Positions 35,062 through 42,636 of a stretch of 64,000 bases of DNA are shown in pieces (within the stretch, counting starts at the first letter, position 1; every line of letters starts with the position of its first letter). The stretch covers positions 372,001 to 436,000 of the forward strand of contig NZ_NTLB01000005.1 of the NCBI RefSeq assembly GCF_002514725.1, in the 5' to 3' direction. This DNA is from Mangrovitalea sediminis (GTDB lineage Bacteria > Pseudomonadota > Gammaproteobacteria > Pseudomonadales > Oleiphilaceae). The notes beneath the pieces are model-generated. The model was not told where the DNA came from, made no database searches, and saw nothing but the letters and a program-made list of their open reading frames with translations. The position numbers and the translations under genes were made by a program.

Positions 35062-35136
35062 GACGCGAAGAAAGGTTGCAAGGTTTCACCTCCCCGGTGA
35101 AACCTTCGCGTCAAGGCGAGACGCGACCTTTTCTTT
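35062..35136 (+). terminator. Overlapping hairpins after the beta-propeller gene
   Basis: Three alternative stems share bases: GACGCGAAG (35062-35070) with CTTCGCGTC (35104-35112); AAGGTTTCACC (35080-35090) with GGTGAAACCTT (35096-35106); and CGCGTC (35107-35112) with GACGCG (35120-35125), followed by the T-rich CCTTTTCTTTT. The last resembles an intrinsic terminator. The stems cannot all form at once. Confidence 0.6.
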
Positions 35137-35311
35137 TGCACCGAGGACCAGATGCCTAAATCCGCCCAGACGCCACATTCATAAAAATAGGCTATGGATA
35201 TCAATCTATATTATCCATTATTAGTATTCTTCGTATCACGTTAGAGTGGTCTCCAGTTCACGGGAAAAGATGATCGGAAGAACAGCCCGGTGATGTGACT
35301 GGAGGTGCTTT

Positions 35312-36103
35312 ATGACTAAGCTGGTACTCTACGAAACCCGTCAGCGTATCGCTTACATCACGTTAAATCGACCGGATGCCCGTAATGCACTGGATGATGG
35401 CTTGAACCACGCCTTGGCGGAAGCCTGGGTGCGGTTTTCAGAAGACAGTGACGCCGATGTCGCCATCCTCTCGGCTAATGGCAAGGCGTTTTCCGCCGGT
35501 GCCGATCTCCAGTCTTTTATTCCCCGTTGGGAAAGGGCCAGCAGCGCGGATCTTCGCAACAATGCCAGGGAAGGTTTGGGCGGCGGAATCACGCGGGGCA
35601 GGCACCGCCTTTACAAGCCGATTATCGCCGCCCTGCATGGCTATGCCGTAGGCGCCGGTTTTGAGTTGGCACTGGCCTGTGATATCCGGATTGCTTCCGA
35701 TGACGCCGTGCTGGGAGTCTTTGAAGTGAAAGTCGGTCTGCATCAGGGTGACGGCGGCATTGTGCGACTCGTGAATATCGCAGGTGTCGGCGTTGCGCTC
35801 GATCTCACCCTGACGGGGCGCCCCGTTCCGGCCGAAGAGGCGTTAAGGCTCGGTCTGGTGAGCAGGATTGTTCCCCGCGCCGAACTACTGGAGGTGGCTG
35901 AGGACGTGGCAAAATCCATCATCGGCAACAGCCAGTTTGCCGTTCGTTCTGCCAAGGAAACGATTATGGACGTTGTTGGCCGGCAACTGGACGACGCCCT
36001 GCATCTGGAAGCATTGCACGGCTATAGCAGTTATGGCGACTTCAACGTGGTGAAAAGCCGCATCGCTCAATTGAAGGCGTCTTCGACGCGATCGCGTGAC
36101 TGA
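35312..36103 (+). CDS. Enoyl-CoA hydratase/isomerase (crotonase) family protein
   Basis: 263 residues of the crotonase fold. The oxyanion-hole segments are FSAGADLQSF and LHGYAVGAGFELALACDIRIAS. The usual catalytic glutamates of hydratases are not obvious: the second-position motif reads GVFEVKVGLHQGDGGIVRL, with one candidate glutamate. It could be a hydratase, isomerase or another crotonase activity on an acyl-CoA. It is followed by an alpha/beta hydrolase gene 58 bp on (or overlapping, if that gene starts at 36096), so a small acyl/ester catabolic operon is likely. Confidence 0.87.
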   Translation: MTKLVLYETRQRIAYITLNRPDARNALDDGLNHALAEAWVRFSEDSDADVAILSANGKAFSAGADLQSFIPRWERASSADLRNNAREGLGGGITRGRHRLYKPIIAALHGYAVGAGFELALACDIRIASDDAVLGVFEVKVGLHQGDGGIVRLVNIAGVGVALDLTLTGRPVPAEEALRLGLVSRIVPRAELLEVAEDVAKSIIGNSQFAVRSAKETIMDVVGRQLDDALHLEALHGYSSYGDFNVVKSRIAQLKASSTRSRD

Positions 36104-36161
36104 CGCAGGTACCTGTGCGGGTCAACGTAGAGGTTCAACACGGCTCCATCTTGAGAATTCT

Positions 36162-37136
36162 ATGCCCCAGGATCCACAGCAGCAGAGAGTCCATAGACCC
36201 TTCACAGTAGTCACCGACGATGGTATTTCCTTAAAAGGGCGCTATTGGCGGCAGCCAGAGCGGGCCGTCGAGCGCCCCGTCGTTATCATCAATCCCGCCA
36301 CATCGGTTATCTGCCGGTATTATTTCCGGTTCGCGGATTACCTCTTTCAAAACGGCTTTGATGTCGTTACCTACGACTACCGAGGCATCGGCGAGTCAAA
36401 ACCCAGCTCCCTCAGAGGCTTCAGTGCAGGTTGGATCGATTGGGGACATTTTGATTTCCAGGCCGTCATGGATTTCGTGGCGCGGGCGTTCCCGGGTCAG
36501 CCCATCCATGTTGTCGCTCACAGTGTCGGCGGATTCGTTCTCGGACTGGCTCGCTCCAACCACCGCATCCGGCGCGTTATGACCGTGGGCGCGCAGTACG
36601 CCTACTGGCGCGACTATGCGCCCGCTCACCGGTTAAAGATGCTGGTGAAATGGCATCTGATGATGCCCCTGATGAGCTTGCCGTTAGGATATTTCCCCGG
36701 GAAAAGACTGGGATGGCTCGAAGATACTCCCGGAGGGGTCGTTCGGGACTGGGTTTTCAGTCGGCCGCGTTTTGAAGACACTTGGCGCGGTTTTTCCGGC
36801 CGCCGCTATCCCGGCAAGCAGGATCTTGTGCGGCGTTTTTCCCAAATGAGCGGGTCCACGTTGGCCTTGAGTTTCACGGACGACGAATTCGGCACCGTGC
36901 CGGCTATCCATCGCCTGTTAGCCTATTACCATGGGAGTAAGCGGACCCATCTCAGAATTGAGCCGAACGCCATCGGCGAGCGTTCCATTGGCCACTTCGG
37001 CTATTTCAACAGTCGGTTTTCCGGAAAACTCTGGGACATTGCGCTTAAATGGCTGCGCGACGGAACTGTTGTCGACCATTCCCCTGGCATTGTGGCGGCC
37101 TTTGATCCGGGGGCGGATGTCCCGAAGGCCGTTTGA
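36162..37136 (+). CDS. Alpha/beta hydrolase (YheT/serine aminopeptidase-like)
   Basis: 324 residues. The oxyanion region is VVIINPATSVICRYYFRFADYLFQNGFDVVTYDYRGIGES, and the nucleophile serine lies in VVAHSVGGFV (GxSxG variant H-S-V-G-G). The late HFGYF segment may supply the catalytic histidine. Related proteins are annotated as predicted alpha/beta hydrolases of unknown substrate. The start at 36162 gives a natural N-terminus; a GTG at 36096 overlapping the crotonase stop is possible, but neither has a strong ribosome site. Confidence 0.82.
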   Translation: MPQDPQQQRVHRPFTVVTDDGISLKGRYWRQPERAVERPVVIINPATSVICRYYFRFADYLFQNGFDVVTYDYRGIGESKPSSLRGFSAGWIDWGHFDFQAVMDFVARAFPGQPIHVVAHSVGGFVLGLARSNHRIRRVMTVGAQYAYWRDYAPAHRLKMLVKWHLMMPLMSLPLGYFPGKRLGWLEDTPGGVVRDWVFSRPRFEDTWRGFSGRRYPGKQDLVRRFSQMSGSTLALSFTDDEFGTVPAIHRLLAYYHGSKRTHLRIEPNAIGERSIGHFGYFNSRFSGKLWDIALKWLRDGTVVDHSPGIVAAFDPGADVPKAV

Positions 37137-37157
37137 TGTCTCCTCGGGGCCGCACCC

Positions 37158-37793
37158 TCAGGCGCCTTCAAGGCCGACCAACGTCACCACAACGCTGTAA
37201 ACCAGTATCCCCGCAAACAGCAGATTGACGATTCTCCATAGCCTGGGTTTTTGCAGCACACTCGACAGAGAGGCTCCCAGGACCAGCCAGGCGGTTTGGG
37301 TGGTCAATATCACCGCCGCGAGGACGGCCAACTTGACCGCGGTGTCGTGCCCTGCTGCTCCGAGTCTCAGCGTCGTTCCGGTATAGACGGCACCAATGGC
37401 AAAATAGGCTTTCGGGTTGACGACGGCAAACAGGAGCGCGCCCATGAAACTGGGGGCTCTCGCATTGTCGCCGGTTCCTGTTAACGGGGAGGCGCGCGCA
37501 ATTTTATAGGCCAGGTGCAACAGGTATGTCATCGCCAGCCCAACCAGAAAAGGCGCCGCCCCAGGATAGGAAAACAGGAGGGCCACCAACCCGCCCGCAA
37601 CGGCGAAAAGCACCAACATCGTTCCAACGATCATTCCTGCGACATAACGCAGCGATTGCCGAAAACCGAAAGTCGCCCCCACGGCGGTAATGCCCATCGT
37701 CGCCGGACCAGGGCTTCCCATCACCACAACACCGGACAGAAACAGGGACAGAAGCGATGGCCATAGCCCATCAGCGAATAGGGATTGATGCAT
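37158..37793 (-). CDS. LysE family exporter (second copy)
   Basis: 211 residues, about six helices, PGP motif in VVMGSPGPATMGITAVGA and the second motif in FAVVNPKAYFAIGAVYTG. Sequence and composition differ clearly from the LysE gene at 31933-32547, so the two are not recent duplicates. It lies 174 bp downstream of a LysR gene on the same strand. Amino-acid or metabolite export is inferred. It is convergent with the alpha/beta hydrolase gene, 21 bp apart. Confidence 0.87.
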   Translation of the reverse strand: MHQSLFADGLWPSLLSLFLSGVVVMGSPGPATMGITAVGATFGFRQSLRYVAGMIVGTMLVLFAVAGGLVALLFSYPGAAPFLVGLAMTYLLHLAYKIARASPLTGTGDNARAPSFMGALLFAVVNPKAYFAIGAVYTGTTLRLGAAGHDTAVKLAVLAAVILTTQTAWLVLGASLSSVLQKPRLWRIVNLLFAGILVYSVVVTLVGLEGA

Positions 37794-37967
37794 GAACAGA
37801 TTCCGAAGGACTGATAAGTAGAGGTCCTCAGTGTCCCTCAGCCCTCAGTTTTCGTATTGAAGGGTTGTGTCACGCGCCCCAGTCTGCAACACCGTCGGCA
37901 ATCGCAGGATGTCTAGACCGTTTCCAGTCCTGCCCCAGAGAGCGCCAACGAGTGGTTTTGTCCGCTA

Positions 37968-38885
37968 TCAGAGCGACGGCTGTTGCCGGCACACCGCCAG
38001 GAATAGCTGACGTAACCATCGATGAGCGGGGTCTGCGTCCATGCGAGGATGCCACATCTGCGACACCGTAATCCTCTCGGTCGTGACAGGAAGTTCAAAT
38101 GCATACATCGTGGCTGTCGAAGATTCCGACTGAGATTGAAGGAGCGACGCCGGCACCAGCGCAATCAGGTCGGAAGCGCGAGCCACCGCTAGTGCCGCCG
38201 AGAAGCCAGGGACGATGGCCGTTATCGTTCGTTTCAATCCCAAGGCCGCCAGGGCGACATCAACCGGTCCGGTCGCCGTCCCCCTGCGCGAAGCAACAAT
38301 ATGTTCGAACGCAACATAACGCTTGGCGGTCACAGTCTTTTCGGCTTCCAATGGATGCCCTTTCCTCACAACGCCCAGGAAGCGGTCTCGAAACAGCGCC
38401 TGCAAGCGGACTTCGGGTCCCATTTGTCCGAGCACGCCAACCTCCAGATCGACCAGACCTTCCCGTAAGGGCTCCGGTGTCTTTTCCGGCTTTGGCACAA
38501 AACGCAATCTTACCCGCGGTGCAACCGCCGCTACTGCGGCGATCAGCGAGGCGCCGAAGGCTTCCACAAAGCCTTCGTTGGTGCGAATCGTAAAGGTTCG
38601 CTCCAATGTCGGGAAATCCAATGCTGTCGTTCGGGGTTGCAGCACCGCTTGTGCAGCCTGAGCCGCAGTTCTGGCACGCTCTCGCAGTTCTTCTGCATGC
38701 GGCGTCAGCACCATGCCTCTCCCCGCCCTTACCAGCAGCGGATCATGCGTTGTCGCACGAAGACGCGCCAGCGTTCGGCTCATCGCCGAGGCACTCAAGC
38801 CCAATCGACGAGCAGCCCCTGCCACGCTGCCCTCGGCCAGCAAGGCATCCAGCGCAATGAGTAAATTTAAGTCCGGTTCAGGCAT
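37968..38885 (-). CDS. LysR family transcriptional regulator
   Basis: 305 residues. The winged HTH is LNLLIALDALLAEGSVAGAARRLGLSASAMSRTLARLRATTHDPLLVRAGRGM, followed by an effector domain. The HTH variant LSASAMSRTLARLR resembles NodD/PcpR-type LysR proteins. Start 38885 (MPEPDLNLL) fits the family; 38936 would add 17 residues. It is divergent from an SDR gene across about 180 bp, the classical LysR arrangement, so the SDR gene is its likely target; the LysE gene downstream may also belong to this unit. Confidence 0.87.
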   Translation of the reverse strand: MPEPDLNLLIALDALLAEGSVAGAARRLGLSASAMSRTLARLRATTHDPLLVRAGRGMVLTPHAEELRERARTAAQAAQAVLQPRTTALDFPTLERTFTIRTNEGFVEAFGASLIAAVAAVAPRVRLRFVPKPEKTPEPLREGLVDLEVGVLGQMGPEVRLQALFRDRFLGVVRKGHPLEAEKTVTAKRYVAFEHIVASRRGTATGPVDVALAALGLKRTITAIVPGFSAALAVARASDLIALVPASLLQSQSESSTATMYAFELPVTTERITVSQMWHPRMDADPAHRWLRQLFLAVCRQQPSL

Positions 38886-39068
38886 GCCGACATCGTAGCA
38901 CGTCGCTCCGCTCGCCTCACATGGCGTCTGGTGCATGTATTAAGTGCTTTTGCTGCGCCTACCGCCATGACTTTGGCCTCGATATAGTCGAAGAACCATC
39001 ACGTTCATTGGTCGTCTCGGTCCGCCTGTTGGTGGTTAAGGATGACCGAGAGGCCGCAGGAGATTTAC

Positions 39069-39773
39069 ATGCAAAGTACAACTTCGACGAAAACGGCGCT
39101 GATCATTGGCGCATCCCGCGGACTTGGCTTCGCCATGGTCGACGAGTACCTCAAGAGAGGCTGGCAGGTGATTGCAACGGCCCGGAGCACCTCGCTGGAG
39201 AATCTACGTCGCCTCTCGGGATGCGCTGGCGAAAGGCTTGAGATTGAAACCGTCGACATTACTCTGCCCGGGGAAGTCGCAGCACTACGCGATCGTCTCA
39301 ACGACCGTAAATTCGATCTGCTCTTTGTGAACGCAGGGGTCAAAAACGATGACCGGGAAACCATTGCCGATGTTTCAACTGACGAGTTTATCCGCGTAAT
39401 GGTCACCAACGCGCTGAGTCCGATGAGAGTCATCGAAGCGTTCGAGGACCTTGTCCAGCCGACCGGAACCATTGGGGTCATGTCGTCAGGTCAAGGCAGC
39501 CTCACCAACAATACCAACGGGAATTATGAGGTGTACCGCGGTAGCAAGGCTGCACTGAATATGTTTATGCGCAGCTTTGCAGCACGCCACGCTGAAGATT
39601 CGCGCCCTCTTTTGCTGATGGCTCCTGGCTGGGTTCGCACGGACATGGGCGGTCCCCAGGCACGCTTGAGCATTGAGGAAAGCATTCCCAACCTGGTCAC
39701 TACCATCGAATCCCAGGCCGAGAACCCTGGATTGCATTATCTGGATTATGCCGGTCGAGCGGTGCCGTGGTGA
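39069..39773 (+). CDS. SDR family oxidoreductase
   Basis: 234 residues. The cofactor motif is GASRGLG at the N-terminus, the NAG segment is FVNAGVKNDD, and the catalytic serine and YxxxK are in MSSGQGSLTNNTNG and YRGSKAAL. The C-terminal PLLLMAPGWVRTDMGG is typical of the CsgA-like SDR subgroup. Start 39069 is set by AGGAG 8 bp upstream. Probably controlled by the divergent LysR protein. The substrate is unknown. Confidence 0.87.
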   Translation: MQSTTSTKTALIIGASRGLGFAMVDEYLKRGWQVIATARSTSLENLRRLSGCAGERLEIETVDITLPGEVAALRDRLNDRKFDLLFVNAGVKNDDRETIADVSTDEFIRVMVTNALSPMRVIEAFEDLVQPTGTIGVMSSGQGSLTNNTNGNYEVYRGSKAALNMFMRSFAARHAEDSRPLLLMAPGWVRTDMGGPQARLSIEESIPNLVTTIESQAENPGLHYLDYAGRAVPW

Positions 39774-39898
39774 AGGGGGTCCCAGGTCCATAAGCCGCTG
39801 GTGAAGTGGTTGCCTGGCGAGGTATCCCCTGGCTTACAGCAATGTGTGGGTCTCGAAACACTGCGCACGAACTGTCCGGAGGGTATCGAAGGTGTCAG

Positions 39899-40471
39899 TC
39901 AAAAACCGCGGGCGTGTTGCTGTAAATCTGCGAAAAAAGCGATGAAGCGATCTTCGAGTTCGGCATTGTGACTCTGGATTTCAATGATGATGCCCTCAAA
40001 CCGGTTCGGGAACCGAATACGCTGCGCCACCCGATCAAGGGCGTAACCGATGTTTTCGAGGCGCTGGTACTGGCCGAACCAGTCTTGAGCCGCCATCCGC
40101 CGCGTGACCCTGGCCATCGGGTCCGGCATCAGGTGCTCGTATTCTGCGAACTCCGCATACACCCGTTGGATAAAGGCTTCGCGATCGAGCTCGCTGAATC
40201 TGTCCCAATGCTTCAAGAGGTAATGGTCGTAGAGAATATCCAGCGCAACGCCCGCGAAGCGGCGGCGATCCTGAGAGAAAAGCCGTTTGCTGGCTCTGAC
40301 CTGCGGGTGCCGATCGGTATAGCTGTCGACCGCACGGTGGTGCTGCACACCCCTTTGGAGTTCCGGTGTCAGCTCCTCAAGCGTCAGGCCCCTGGAAAAA
40401 TCGCCAAGAATACTCCCGATCCTTGCTTCCGGGGTGTCGGGGGCCAGAAATACGTGTGCCAGGTGGTTCAA
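39899..40471 (-). CDS. acpH: Acyl carrier protein phosphodiesterase (AcpH)
   Basis: 190 residues beginning MNHLAHVFLAPDTPEARIGSILGDF. The HD-like hydrolase residues are visible in VQHHRAVDSYTDRHP and in the later LDILYDHYL. AcpH removes the 4'-phosphopantetheine arm from holo-ACP, reversing AcpS. The length is normal for the family, so this is the working copy; a C-terminal remnant of a second copy lies at 27901-28041. It is a single gene between the SDR and dienelactone hydrolase genes. Confidence 0.93.
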   Translation of the reverse strand: MNHLAHVFLAPDTPEARIGSILGDFSRGLTLEELTPELQRGVQHHRAVDSYTDRHPQVRASKRLFSQDRRRFAGVALDILYDHYLLKHWDRFSELDREAFIQRVYAEFAEYEHLMPDPMARVTRRMAAQDWFGQYQRLENIGYALDRVAQRIRFPNRFEGIIIEIQSHNAELEDRFIAFFADLQQHARGF

Positions 40472-40554
40472 ACGTTCTTCACCCTGTCGTTGGCCGGAAG
40501 CATTTCAGCAACGCGGTAATTGGATCGTTAACGAGCCTTCCCTGGCCATAGGGC

Positions 40555-40576
40555 TCAGTGCCGTATCCGGCACTGA
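40555..40576 (-). terminator. Hairpin between the dienelactone hydrolase and acpH genes
   Basis: TCAGTGCCG and CGGCACTGA form a perfect 9-bp stem with loop TATC, 49 bp after the dienelactone hydrolase stop on the minus strand side and 83 bp before acpH. No T-run is evident on either strand, so its orientation and function are uncertain. Confidence 0.4.
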
Positions 40577-40625
40577 AGCGCGGTGTCAGCTGACATAGCG
40601 CGGTTATACCATCACCGGCAAGCCA

Positions 40626-41327
40626 TCAACTCAGGTGCTGACCGAAGAACCGGAGGGTTCTATCCCAGGCGAGCTGTGCCCAGACCGGATCGTACTGCGT
40701 AAACGCAACTCGGCCGGGCCCGACAGCAGTTTCATTGGCAAAGGCGTGCTGTGCGAGATAGCGGTAACCTTCGTAGTCGACACCCGCCTCTTTCAGTTTC
40801 GCTTCGAACGCGTCCACACTGGCGATGGGGAATGCCTGATCCTGCTCAGCCCAGTGCCCCATCAGCGGCCGGCCGGCGCCAATCTTGGCTGCATCGACAT
40901 AGTCCAGCGGCGGGACGCCATACCAGATGACTCCGGCATCTGCCTCCGGTACCATCATCATCGAAAGCACGGTCAAAGCACCGCCCATGCAGTACCCGGT
41001 GATGCCGACCTTGCCGCTACCGATGTTGCGGGATTTGAGGTAGGTCGCCGCGCCGCGGATATCGTTGCTGGCTGCATCGCCGAAATCAAGGTTATCCATG
41101 AGGTGGTGAGCCTCTTCCTGCTCGACCGTACTCTTGCCACGGTAAAGATCCGGCACCAGTGCCGTAAGACCGGCACGGGCGAAGCGGTCGGCAACACCAC
41201 GAATCTGATCGTTGAGCCCCCACCACTCCTGAATCACGACGACGGAACCGATAGGATTTTCAGCTTCTGCGAGATAGCCATTGAGGCTGTTTCCGTCAGG
41301 GCGTTCGAATTGAATGACATTACCCAT
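40626..41327 (-). CDS. Dienelactone hydrolase family protein
   Basis: 233 residues of the alpha/beta hydrolase fold. The nucleophile is C113 in GYCMGG, with E36 in IQEWWGLN matching the glutamate that gates the cysteine in dienelactone hydrolases. A catalytic histidine is likely in QHAFANET. No other chlorocatechol or aromatic-ring genes are near, so a broad carboxymethylenebutenolidase-type or general ester role is more likely than true chlorocatechol degradation. The upstream gap contains two palindromes and a weak FNR-like box. Confidence 0.9.
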   Translation of the reverse strand: MGNVIQFERPDGNSLNGYLAEAENPIGSVVVIQEWWGLNDQIRGVADRFARAGLTALVPDLYRGKSTVEQEEAHHLMDNLDFGDAASNDIRGAATYLKSRNIGSGKVGITGYCMGGALTVLSMMMVPEADAGVIWYGVPPLDYVDAAKIGAGRPLMGHWAEQDQAFPIASVDAFEAKLKEAGVDYEGYRYLAQHAFANETAVGPGRVAFTQYDPVWAQLAWDRTLRFFGQHLS

Positions 41328-41427
41328 TCTGTTGGTCTCCTATCATTATTGTGAGCGCGATTCGCAATTATTGAATCGATTGGCCAGGTACATACGTTAG
41401 TCATTGTGGTATCAGATTGTTACCGAT

Positions 41428-41467
41428 GACAATTTCATTGTCTCCCCTTGAAGGGGACCCGCGTCAA
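41428..41467. promoter_or_regulatory. Palindrome cluster upstream of the dienelactone hydrolase gene
   Basis: GACAATTTCATTGTC (41428-41442) and CCCCTTGAAGGGG (41444-41456) are perfect inverted repeats almost side by side. On the minus strand, 41467-41454 reads TTGACGCGGGTCCC, close to the FNR-type boxes found at 47962 and 53507 but with a poor second half. The remainder of the 41328-41610 gap holds nothing convincing. Confidence 0.4.
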
Positions 41468-41610
41468 ATCACGCCGACGATGATTCGGGACCGAGCGCCC
41501 GCTACTCAGCCGCAAATGAACCCTGACGGTCGACCAGCCGCGGGAATCCAGAATCTCCTTGGCGTTAATGGCTTCGATAATGTCGGACTTCCATGTCTCT
41601 CCTTGAGGTC

Positions 41611-42636
41611 TTAGCAGGTTGGACCGGGCCAGGACTCCATAATCTGTAAGTAATTGGCACGCTCATACAGGTCTGGGCTGCGCAATTTGCACTGACTCAT
41701 GCTGCCCCGCATTTGGTCGAGCAACAGTCCCCGTCCCTGCAGCCAGTTCTCGAGATGCTTTCTCAGCTCTCCGATGTACGCCGGGCCATGCCGGAGTAGA
41801 GCCGAAGTGGTCATCACCACATCTGCACCGGACAGCAGGTATTTGACCACTTCATCGCCGGTCTCCACCCCTGTGCTGGCGGCCAGCGAGCAGTCGATGC
41901 GTCCTGCCAGAAGCCCAAGCCAAAGCAGGGGAAGCCGGATTTCGTCGTTGTGGCTGAGCGCAAGATCCCGGCGTAACGACAACTGCGTTAGGTCGATATC
42001 CGGTTGATAGAAGCGGTTAAACAGGATCAACCCGTCTGCCTTTTCTCCCACAAGTCGCTGGGCCATGTGGCCTGGAGCGCTGAAATAGGGATTCAGCTTG
42101 ACCGCCACCGGCAGCCGGGTTGCCCGCTTGACGGCCTGAAGGATGTCCAGATACCGCTGCTCCACCGCCTGTCCGTCCAGCGACAGGTCCGCCGGGATGA
42201 AATAGATGTTCAGCTCGATAGCGCTGGCACCGGCTTCTTCCAGCAATTGGGCGTAGCGTGTCCAGGCGTGATCGGTGATGCCGTTTAGGCTGGCGATGAC
42301 GGGAATATCGAGCGCCGCCCTGGCCTTTCGTACCAGCTCGAGATAAGGATCCACACCAGCGGGAAACGCTGCCGAGGACGGAAAATAACTCAGCGCCTCC
42401 GCGAAGGCGTCCGAAGGCTGGTGCACCAGCCGATCCATCATCTCCACTTCCTGCTCGATCTGTTCCTCGAACATCGAAGGCAGCACCACCGCGGCGGCGC
42501 CTGCATCTTCAAGCGTTCGGAGGTTGCCCAGATCACGGTTGAGGGGCGAGGCCGAGGCAACCAGAGGGTTTTTAAGGTCGAGGCCCAGATATCGTGTCGA
42601 AAGATCCACTGTCCCGCTCTCCCGCTTAAGGTCCAT
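41611..42636 (-). CDS. Dihydroorotate dehydrogenase-like protein
   Basis: 341 residues of the FMN-binding TIM-barrel type: STRYLGLDLKNPLVASASPLNRDLGNLRTLEDAGAAAVVLPSMFEEQI at the N-terminus, IASLNG, LPVAVKLNPYFSAPGHMAQRL, and a phosphate-binding STGVETGDEVVKYLLSGADVVMTTSALLRHG near the end. This clade is common next to nifJ and is not the biosynthetic PyrD. The real substrate is not known to me; pyrimidine reduction is one possibility. It overlaps the nifJ stop by 11 bp if it starts at 42636; a GTG at 42609 with GGGAG upstream is an alternative. Confidence 0.85.
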   Translation of the reverse strand: MDLKRESGTVDLSTRYLGLDLKNPLVASASPLNRDLGNLRTLEDAGAAAVVLPSMFEEQIEQEVEMMDRLVHQPSDAFAEALSYFPSSAAFPAGVDPYLELVRKARAALDIPVIASLNGITDHAWTRYAQLLEEAGASAIELNIYFIPADLSLDGQAVEQRYLDILQAVKRATRLPVAVKLNPYFSAPGHMAQRLVGEKADGLILFNRFYQPDIDLTQLSLRRDLALSHNDEIRLPLLWLGLLAGRIDCSLAASTGVETGDEVVKYLLSGADVVMTTSALLRHGPAYIGELRKHLENWLQGRGLLLDQMRGSMSQCKLRSPDLYERANYLQIMESWPGPTC

